This document shows, in pieces, positions 7,570 through 11,967 of a DNA stretch of 11,967 bases. Positions within the stretch are counted from its first letter, which is position 1; the number at the start of each line of letters is the position of its first letter. The position numbers and the translations under genes are program-made. Origin of the DNA: Oscillospiraceae bacterium. GTDB lineage: Bacteria; Bacillota_A; Clostridia; Oscillospirales; Oscillospiraceae. The stretch is taken from NCBI GenBank assembly GCA_017415945.1, contig JAFQDR010000212.1:1-11967 (forward strand). Direction: 5' to 3'. Under the pieces are notes generated by a model, which saw only the letters and a program-made list of their open reading frames with translations, did no database searches and was not told where the DNA came from.

Positions 7570-7598
7570 AAAAACCGCACCCGATTGGGTGCGGTTTT
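7570..7598 (-). terminator. Terminator of argS, second copy of the 29-bp hairpin
   Basis: The 12-bp stem (7571-7582 with 7587-7598, GATT loop) starts seven bases beyond the argS stop. Read on the minus strand it ends in a T run (complement of 7570-7574). Its sequence is identical to 7314-7342. Confidence 0.9.
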
Positions 7599-7604
7599 GG
7601 TATA

Positions 7605-9302
7605 TTACATCTTTTCGGGTGCTTCCACACCGATGATGCCAAGACAGATGGCGATGACCTGTCTTGCGGTGTCAGCCAGCTTCAGACGTGCCTTTAGAAC
7701 GCCTTCCTCCTCGCCCTTAATGCGGCAGGAGTTGTAGAAGCGGTGGAAACGAGCTGCCAGTTCGATGACGTAGCGGTTCATGCGGCTGGGGTCATAGTCA
7801 CGGGCTGCCAGACGAATTTCCTCGGGCAGAACGGAGATCTGCTTGATCAAATCGATTTCCTGTTCCGTAGCCAGCAGGCTTGCATCAATCTCTGCCATCT
7901 TGGGCACGGTGTGGCCTTCCGCTGCCAGTGCGGCAATCAGAGAGCAGATACGAGCGTGTGCGTACTGTACGTAGTAAACGGGGTTTTCGCTGTCCTGACG
8001 AACTGCCAGATCCAGGTCAAATTCCAGATGGGTGTCGGGCTTTGCGTTGTAGAAGAAACGGCAGGGGTCAACGCCGATTTCGTCCATGAGATCAGCCAGA
8101 GTCAGTGCCTTGCCGGTACGCTTGGAAACCTTGACCACTTCGTCGCCGCGCACCAGACGTACCATCTGCATAATGAGGAAGTCCAGATTGCGGCCTTCCA
8201 GACCCAGACATTCCGCCTTCATGGAGATGCCGAAGCGGATGGCGTGGCCGTGGTGGTCTGCGCCCCATACGTTGATGACACGGTCGAAGCCGCGTTCCAC
8301 GAACTTGTTGCGGTGGTATGCAATGTCCACGGCATAGTAGGTGTAGAAGCCGTTGGAGCGGCGCATGACCTCGTCCTTATCGGCACCCAGTGCGGTGTTC
8401 TTCAGCCAGATGGCCCCGTCCTTTTCGTAGGTTAGACCTGCATCGGTCAGCAGCTGGATGGTCTCTGCCACATAGCCGCTCTTGTGCAGGGAGGATTCCA
8501 GGAACCAGTTATCGAAGTTGACACGGTAGCGAGCCAGGTCACGCTTCATACGTTCGATGTTGCGGGGCAGACCGAATTCCACAAATGCCTGCTGACGTTC
8601 TGCTTCGTCAACATTTACCCACTTGTCCCCGTCCTGCTCTACGATGAGCTTTGCCATTTCCTTGATGTCATCGCCGTGGTAGCCGTTGTCGGGGAATTCC
8701 ACTGCGTCCTCACCCAACACAGCCTGCAGGTAGCGGGCTTCGATGGACTTGCCGAACAGGTCAACCTGGTTGCCTGCGTCGTTAACGTAGAATTCACGGT
8801 ACACATCGTAGCCCGCTCTGTCCAGAACGGAAGCCAGAGTGTCACCCAGTACGCCGCCGCGGGCGTTGCCGATGGTCATAGGGCCTGTGGGGTTGGCGGA
8901 AACGAATTCCACCATGACCTTTTCGCCCTTGCCTACGTTCACACGGCCGTAGTCCATGCCTTCCGCTTCCGCGGATTCCAGTACATCTGCGTACCACTTT
9001 CTGCCCAGACGGAAGTTGATGAAGCCGGGGCCTGCGATTTCAACGGAGTCGAACCAGCTGCCCTCGGTCTTGACCTCTGCCACCAGAGCTTCCGCGATCT
9101 TGCGGGGGTTGGACTTCAGTGCCTTTGCGTTGACCATTGCGTGGTTGGCTGCATAGTCGCCGTTCTTGGTATCCTTGGGGATGTCCACATTGCCCTTCAG
9201 CTCTGCGCCCTCGGGCAGGATTCCCTTAGCCGCTGCGGATGCGTATGCCTCACGCAGCAGTTCGTCTGCTTTCAGTTTTGCCTGTTCAATCAGATTTGCC
9301 AT
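7605..9302 (-). CDS. argS: Arginyl-tRNA synthetase
   Basis: This 565-residue class I aminoacyl-tRNA synthetase charges tRNA-Arg with arginine using ATP in the cytoplasm. It has the N-terminal additional domain (about 1-115), then the catalytic core with SANPTGPMTIGNARGG (135-150) at the HIGH position and WGADHHGH (346-353). KVSKRTG (391-397) stands for KMSKS, and the C-terminal DALR anticodon-binding domain starts near NPVYYVQYAHARI (440-452). Length and order are normal for a full enzyme. The HIGH signature reads Thr-Ile-Gly-Asn. Asn for the second His is usual in related Bacillota enzymes as I recall them, but Thr for the first His is unexpected. The ATG lies four bases after the DUF1934 gene's stop with only a weak ribosome site, so translation is probably coupled. 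Confidence 0.97.
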   Translation of the reverse strand: MANLIEQAKLKADELLREAYASAAAKGILPEGAELKGNVDIPKDTKNGDYAANHAMVNAKALKSNPRKIAEALVAEVKTEGSWFDSVEIAGPGFINFRLGRKWYADVLESAEAEGMDYGRVNVGKGEKVMVEFVSANPTGPMTIGNARGGVLGDTLASVLDRAGYDVYREFYVNDAGNQVDLFGKSIEARYLQAVLGEDAVEFPDNGYHGDDIKEMAKLIVEQDGDKWVNVDEAERQQAFVEFGLPRNIERMKRDLARYRVNFDNWFLESSLHKSGYVAETIQLLTDAGLTYEKDGAIWLKNTALGADKDEVMRRSNGFYTYYAVDIAYHRNKFVERGFDRVINVWGADHHGHAIRFGISMKAECLGLEGRNLDFLIMQMVRLVRGDEVVKVSKRTGKALTLADLMDEIGVDPCRFFYNAKPDTHLEFDLDLAVRQDSENPVYYVQYAHARICSLIAALAAEGHTVPKMAEIDASLLATEQEIDLIKQISVLPEEIRLAARDYDPSRMNRYVIELAARFHRFYNSCRIKGEEEGVLKARLKLADTARQVIAICLGIIGVEAPEKM

Positions 9303-9306
9303 AGTG

Positions 9307-9735
9307 TCACTCTACCGCCTGTTCTTTTATTTTTACGCTGAAACGATTTCTGGAAACCACTGCGTGCTCGAAGCTTAGGGTATAATCGATGTCGATGGTG
9401 CCGCCCCGCTCCGTCAGCTTGTTATCGATTTTGTGGGTATCGATGCCCATGGTCAGACTGCCGTAGGGCGTGTTATACAGGAACACATTCATCTTCCCCT
9501 CCACAAACACCATTTTGCTGGATACGGTACCCTCACGGGTGATGACCGCTTCCCCTTGGGCGAAGTCAAATCGGGTGGTGGTGCCCGCCATGCCCGTGAT
9601 CTCGGTCTCCTCATAGGTGAAGAAGCCCGTGCCGTCTGCGAAGGTGTATTCCCCCTCGGTGACCAGCTCCATATCCGTAGCAGGCTCGTCCGCGGTGATC
9701 TGTATTCCGTTGACCGTAATGATTACTTTTTTCAT
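9307..9735 (-). CDS. DUF1934 family protein (YwiB-like), partner gene of argS
   Basis: This 142-residue soluble protein is rich in beta strands, with alternating patterns such as VIITVNGIQI, TFADGTGFFTYEETE, GTVSSKMVFVEGKMNVFLYNTPYG and GGTIDIDYTLSF. It fits the DUF1934 calycin-like barrel family. In Bacillus subtilis the family member ywiB is next to argS, the same neighbourhood as here, which strengthens the call. Its biochemical function is unknown. AGAAGGA lies seven bases before ATG on the minus strand. It is the first gene of a two-gene operon with argS (four-base gap). Confidence 0.87.
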   Translation of the reverse strand: MKKVIITVNGIQITADEPATDMELVTEGEYTFADGTGFFTYEETEITGMAGTTTRFDFAQGEAVITREGTVSSKMVFVEGKMNVFLYNTPYGSLTMGIDTHKIDNKLTERGGTIDIDYTLSFEHAVVSRNRFSVKIKEQAVE

Positions 9736-9754
9736 GTGGTATCCTTCTCATTTT

Positions 9755-9767
9755 CTATGTAACATAG
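9755..9767. promoter_or_regulatory. Palindrome in the argS-operon leader/promoter region
   Basis: CTATGT-A-ACATAG is a perfect 6-1-6 palindrome 20 bases before the start codon of the DUF1934 gene, where its -10 region or early leader should be. No clean -35/-10 pair is visible on the minus strand, although TATGTT or TACATA inside the palindrome could serve as the -10. A similar TTTTCTATGTTATAG precedes the symporter at 555-569. It could be an operator or chance. Confidence 0.3.
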
Positions 9768-9848
9768 TCATTCAGTCTATTCTATCGCATCAAGCCCCGA
9801 ATATCAAGATGCCCCGCGTATTTTTTTGTGGAATTATGGGCGGTGTGC

Positions 9849-9857
9849 TGATATAAT
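9849..9857 (+). promoter_or_regulatory. Extended -10 promoter of the small hypothetical gene
   Basis: TGATATAAT combines a TG dinucleotide (9849-9850) with a perfect TATAAT (9852-9857). The -35 is poor (TGGAAT at 17 bases, or TTGTGG at 19), as is common for extended -10 promoters. The start would be near 9864, giving a short leader with GGAGG. Confidence 0.6.
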
Positions 9858-9886
9858 GATAGGAACGAAATTTGTGGAGGTGCCAA

Positions 9887-10294
9887 ATGCAAATTGAACT
9901 GACCGATCTGGAATACCGCAGACTGCTGGACATGGTATACATCGGCAACTGGGTGCTCAATGCCTACCGCGGCACCGACCGCATCACCGACTATGACTAT
10001 ATGCAGGGGAAGCTGTTTTCCTACGCCCCCGCCCACGGCATGAAAAGCCTGACAGAGTATCGTCTGGGCTTCCCCGTCCCCAGCAGAAAATTCGTGGACG
10101 GCGGCATCCATGAGGCCATTTGCGACTATGAGGACGCGGTGTTCTTCGAGATCCTGGCTGAGGAGCTGGCCCGCCGTGATCTGAACATCTTCGGCCCCGT
10201 GGAGACGGAAAACCCCGAGCTCAATGGGCGGATTCAGGAATATCTGCGGGAATTTGAGCTTCACGGCATCGATAATATTACATTGGAGATTTGA
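9887..10294 (+). CDS. Hypothetical protein of 135 residues
   Basis: I do not recognise a named family. The protein is soluble, acidic and helical in character, with no signal peptide or membrane segment. Notable stretches are LTDLEYRRLLDMVYIGNWVLNAYRG (5-29), ITDYDYMQGKLFSYA (33-47) and FVDGGIHEAICDYEDAVFFEILAEELARRDL (69-99). The dense, conserved-looking aromatic and acidic pattern, a GGAGG site six bases before ATG and a good promoter all support a real gene. An in-frame ATG at 9872 is rejected because it lies upstream of the ribosome site. A REP-like repeat begins right after its TGA, and the sequence suggests that three codons (ending ...EIYT) were lost from its end when that repeat arrived. 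It was probably coupled to the next gene. Confidence 0.85.
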   Translation: MQIELTDLEYRRLLDMVYIGNWVLNAYRGTDRITDYDYMQGKLFSYAPAHGMKSLTEYRLGFPVPSRKFVDGGIHEAICDYEDAVFFEILAEELARRDLNIFGPVETENPELNGRIQEYLREFELHGIDNITLEI

Positions 10295-10332
10295 GGGACA
10301 ACGTGGACGGTTCTTCGTGTCCCATTGGAGAT
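10281..10332. repeat. REP-like hairpin flanked by a perfect 10-bp direct repeat
   Basis: CATTGGAGAT occurs at 10281-10290 and again at 10323-10332. Between them, 10295-10323 forms a hairpin (GGGACA at 10295-10300 with TGTCCC at 10318-10323, plus CG pairs after a bulged A) and contains GGACGGTTCTTCGTGTCCC. From memory, GGACGGTTCTT...GTCCC is a widespread REP-type palindrome in Clostridia and some other bacteria, in places linked to REP-associated tyrosine transposases. The direct repeats look like a duplication made on insertion. Confidence 0.65.
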
Positions 10333-10338
10333 ATACAC

Positions 10339-11058
10339 ATGAAAAATTTATTACTTGAATTAGATACCCTGCCCATGGACTTTATCATGTCCGTTGGCCC
10401 TGCCTGCCGCCCCGCTCAGCAGGTGAAGCACGCGGGACTGCGCTTCACCGCCGCACCTATGGACTGGATGCAGCTGTATCCCCTTGGGGCTGTGACCCAT
10501 ATTTTTGAAACGGGTTTTGCCGACTTCTTCGCCGAGATCGAGGACATCACCCCCGAGCCCGGGAAGAAAAACCGCCGTGTGGTGGATACCAAGAACGACA
10601 TCTGCTCCATCCACCATTTCCCCTCCAAGGTGAGCTTGGAAAAAGGGCAGGCGGATGTACGGAAAACCATGGTCAAACGCTACAAGCGCATCCACGGGAT
10701 TTTGAAAAATGCCGAGCGCATCTGCTTCGTGTGCAACCGTGAAGACAGTCCCGAGGCGCTGCTACGCTTTATGGCAGACTTCCGCCGCATCTACCCCCAT
10801 GCCCACATGGTCATGGTGAATATGCGTCACAGGGATACTGACGGCATTGCCATGGCAAAGTACGGCGACGGCAAGTGTACCCTCTACGAGGCAAGCTTCC
10901 GTGACGAGAACCCCAAGGGCACGGACATTGCCGCCAATCCCGAGGCATGGCACGGCAACACCCCCTGCTGGCAGGAGGTGCTGCAGCACGTACACCTCAG
11001 CGAAAAGACCCAAAAGCGGGCAAACAGCAAGCTTCGCAAGCTGCTGGGATTGAATTAA
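10339..11058 (+). CDS. DUF1796-like putative papain-type cysteine peptidase
   Basis: This 239-residue soluble protein has FIMSVGPACRPAQQVKHAGL (15-34), resembling the SxGxxC...GLR opening of the DUF1796 putative cysteine peptidase family, with C23 as the candidate nucleophile. PMDWM (40-44), the family's P-[FML]-D-W step, follows, then a His pair in SIHHFP (90-95) and an ERICFVCNREDS strand/loop (126-137). No signal peptide is seen. The catalytic role is inferred from family resemblance and not demonstrated, and the substrate is unknown. The ATG has GGAG eight bases upstream, and that GGAG lies inside the second copy of the 10-bp direct repeat. A frame extension to TTG at 10291 runs through the REP-like hairpin and is rejected. 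It probably formed a unit with the upstream small gene. Confidence 0.75.
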   Translation: MKNLLLELDTLPMDFIMSVGPACRPAQQVKHAGLRFTAAPMDWMQLYPLGAVTHIFETGFADFFAEIEDITPEPGKKNRRVVDTKNDICSIHHFPSKVSLEKGQADVRKTMVKRYKRIHGILKNAERICFVCNREDSPEALLRFMADFRRIYPHAHMVMVNMRHRDTDGIAMAKYGDGKCTLYEASFRDENPKGTDIAANPEAWHGNTPCWQEVLQHVHLSEKTQKRANSKLRKLLGLN

Positions 11059-11070
11059 ATTACCCCTCTC

Positions 11071-11150
11071 GTAGGGACCGTCGTCCCCGACGGTCCGCAA
11101 CAACTGCGGCAGTAGTCCAACAACGGACCGTCGGGGACGACGGTCCCTAC
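11071..11150. repeat. Nested-palindrome repeat element, copy 2
   Basis: A perfect 27-bp inverted repeat (11071-11097 with 11124-11150) begins GTAGGGACCGTCG and surrounds a 26-base centre. Each arm is also a hairpin: GGACCGTCG-TCCC-CGACGGTCC in the left arm, its complement in the right. The centre holds ACTGC-G-GCAGT. The outer GTAGGG/CCCTAC border and the CTCGTAGGG left junction match the element at 7216-7291, but the core differs. AAATT stands on both sides (11057-11061 and 11151-11155), a possible short target duplication. Confidence 0.75.
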
Positions 11151-11164
11151 AAATTGCATAATCC

Positions 11165-11202
11165 ATCACCTCTGACACACACTATTGTCAGAGGTGATTT
11201 TT
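11165..11202 (+). terminator. Intrinsic terminator whose right arm is the spoVAC ribosome site
   Basis: A perfect 13-bp stem (ATCACCTCTGACA at 11165-11177, TGTCAGAGGTGAT at 11186-11198) with loop CACACTAT runs into five T bases (11198-11202). The right arm contains GAGGTGAT (11191-11198), the spoVAC Shine-Dalgarno sequence. A CATAAT hexamer at 11157-11162 sits just upstream and could be a -10. Confidence 0.88.
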
Positions 11203-11204
11203 GC

Positions 11205-11651
11205 ATGGATGAAATGACAAACGAGCAATACAGCCAATACATCAGCAGCATTTCCCCCAAGTCCGATACAGGTAAGCACTGTCTCTCCGCCTTTCTGATT
11301 GGAGGCGGTATCTGTACCATCGGGCAGGCGGCGCTGAATTTCTATACCGCGCAAGGCCTCGACCCCGATGCCACAGGCAGTGCCGTGTGCATCACCATGA
11401 TCGCTCTGGGGGCACTGCTGACCGCCTTGGGGGTATACGACAAGCTGGCCAATATTGCGGGCGCAGGCACACTGGTGCCTATCACAGGCTTCGCCAATGC
11501 GGTGGTATCCCCCGCTCTGGAATTTAAAACCGAGGGCTATGTCACAGGCACCGCCGCCAAAATGTTCATCATCAGCGGCCCTGTGATCGTCTATGGGCTG
11601 TCCGCAAGCGTGGTATACGGGCTGATGTATTGGATTACGATCCTATTTTGA
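11205..11651 (+). CDS. spoVAC: Stage V sporulation protein AC
   Basis: This 148-residue membrane protein matches SpoVAC throughout: CLSAFLIGGGICTIGQ (26-41), ALGALLTALGVYDKLANIAGAG (67-88), then the hallmark TLVPITGFANAVVSPALEFK (89-108) and AAKMFIISGPVIVYG (117-131). SpoVAC is part of the inner-membrane SpoVA channel that moves dipicolinic acid into the developing spore and out at germination; Bacillus SpoVAC is reported to act as a mechanosensitive channel. The start is ATG at 11205, seven bases after GAGGTGAT; the longer upstream frame reads through the palindromic repeat and is not real. spoVAD normally follows, but here a hairpin and a repeat element follow instead and no spoVAD start is visible before the window ends. 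Confidence 0.92.
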   Translation: MDEMTNEQYSQYISSISPKSDTGKHCLSAFLIGGGICTIGQAALNFYTAQGLDPDATGSAVCITMIALGALLTALGVYDKLANIAGAGTLVPITGFANAVVSPALEFKTEGYVTGTAAKMFIISGPVIVYGLSASVVYGLMYWITILF

Positions 11652-11653
11652 AT

Positions 11654-11686
11654 AGTACACTGCAATCATTTTGATTGTAGTGTACT
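11654..11686 (+). terminator. Hairpin after spoVAC, lacking a T tract
   Basis: A 15-bp stem with one G-T pair (AGTACACTGCAATCA at 11654-11668, TGATTGTAGTGTACT at 11672-11686) closes a TTT loop two bases after the stop codon. No T tract follows on either strand; the repeat element starts immediately (GAGTCTGTC at 11688). It may be a terminator whose T tract was displaced by the insertion. Confidence 0.6.
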
Positions 11687-11687
11687 T

Positions 11688-11967
11688 GAGTCTGTCAAAA
11701 TACTCCTACGGAGCATTTTGACAGAGAAGCCCCCGCTTACGCGATGGGCAAGCAGGTCTGCAGCCAACGCCAAGCAGTAAGGGCGTTGGCAGACCCCACG
11801 TAAACATGTGGGGCTGCGCGCATAATTTGTCCGCATTCTGCGAACAAATTCCACACTTGCAGCCCTATTTGTATTTTTTATATACTTCACTCAAAATGAA
11901 ACCTTGGTTTCATTTTGAAAAGGAGAAGCAGCGGAATGAGTGCTCTCCGCTCACACTTGAGCGGAAA
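11688..11967. repeat. Structured, MITE-like intergenic element, copy 2 (right end not located)
   Basis: The segment repeats the first half of the 7343-7569 element in the same order. It has GAGTCTGTCAAAATACTCC with the TGTCAAAAT/ATTTTGACA stem (11693-11723), CCCCGC-TACGCGATGGGC, and GCGCGCATAATTTGT. The AATTTGT/ACAAATT stem (11824-11850) and the tail CCACACTTGCAGCCC then TATTTGTATTTTT follow. It carries an extra 50-odd bases forming GGTCTGC...CAACGCC/GGCGTTGGCAGACC and CCCCAC/GTGGGG stems. Clear similarity ends near 11879. Beyond it are two further hairpins, TCAAAATGAAACC/GGTTTCATTTTGA (11891-11918) and TCCGCTCA/TGAGCGGA (11946-11965). The right terminus is not recognisable before the window edge. 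Confidence 0.7.

Noticed and set aside
7341..7580. Minus-strand open frame (79 codons) inside repeat copy 1
   Set aside because: The stretch shared with copy 2 is read in a different frame there (KIQIGLQVWNLF here, KNTNRAASVEFV in the frame at 11666-11890), so the protein is not conserved while the DNA is.
7743..9341. Long plus-strand frames opposite argS (230 and 285 codons)
   Set aside because: argS on the minus strand is unmistakable and complete; these are complementary shadows.
9872..9889. Upstream ATG for the small hypothetical gene
   Set aside because: GGAGG at 9876-9880 is correctly spaced for ATG 9887 and lies downstream of ATG 9872, which would also sit only about eight bases from the predicted transcription start.
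11057..11155. AAATT on both sides of the nested palindrome as proof of transposition
   Set aside because: Five AT-rich bases can match by chance, the left copy is nine bases outside the visible element border, and the copy at 7216-7291 shows no equivalent duplication.
10947..11651. Longer start for the spoVAC frame (234 codons)
   Set aside because: The extension reads through the end of the peptidase gene, the palindromic repeat and the terminator; SpoVAC homology begins just after ATG 11205, which has a strong ribosome site.
11666..11890. Minus-strand open frame (74 codons) inside repeat copy 2
   Set aside because: Same reason as for copy 1; it also runs through several hairpins and has no supporting ribosome site or partner.
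11936..11967. Possible start of another gene (AAGGAG ten bases before an ATG, open to the window edge)
   Set aside because: The first ten codons lie in a perfect TCCGCTCA/TGAGCGGA hairpin within repeat-like sequence and resemble no protein I know; too short to support, though the bases beyond the window could change this.

Overview
The window looks like chromosome from an endospore-forming, fairly GC-rich member of the Clostridia, probably a gut Oscillospiraceae/Ruminococcaceae-type bacterium. This rests on spore genes (spmA, spmB, spoVAC), a Bacillota-type pair of a DUF1934 gene with argS, a YhaO/YhaN-like nuclease-ATPase pair, strong purine-rich ribosome binding sites and compact intrinsic terminators. 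The taxonomic call is an inference from gene content and base composition.

Layout. Position 2-316 holds the 3' end of an SPFH/band-7 (paraslipin-like) gene, closed by a terminator. An AT-rich control region (362-615) with stacked palindromes and an extended -10 promoter precedes a sodium-coupled amino-acid symporter (616-1968). A combined promoter/terminator leads into a two-gene operon, a Mre11/SbcD-type nuclease (2035-3108) and a Rad50/SbcC-like ATPase with a central membrane hairpin (3105-6083). These are followed by spmA and spmB (6126-7189). On the opposite strand lie argS (7605-9302) and its partner DUF1934 gene (9307-9735). Divergent from these are a small unrecognised gene (9887-10294), a DUF1796-like putative cysteine peptidase (10339-11058) and spoVAC (11205-11651).

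The intergenic spaces carry most of the unusual signal. (1) Two related structured repeats, at 7343-7569 and from 11688 to at least 11880, keep the same stem-loops with paired base changes. (2) The first copy sits between two identical 29-bp copies of a bidirectional terminator. (3) Two nested-palindrome elements (7216-7291 and 11071-11150) share an outer GTAGGG/CCCTAC border but have different cores. (4) A REP-like hairpin at 10295-10323 is bracketed by a perfect 10-bp direct repeat; removing it with one repeat copy restores an ATGA stop/start overlap between the two flanking genes. (5) Three genes (nuclease, spmA, spoVAC) begin just behind a -10-like hexamer joined to a terminator-type hairpin that abuts or contains their translation start signals.

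The coding genes all belong to families I know except the 9887-10294 protein. I see no CRISPR array, tRNA, rRNA, phage gene or transposase gene. If something undescribed is here, the best candidates are the structured repeat family with its terminator-associated insertion, and the fused terminator/start modules.
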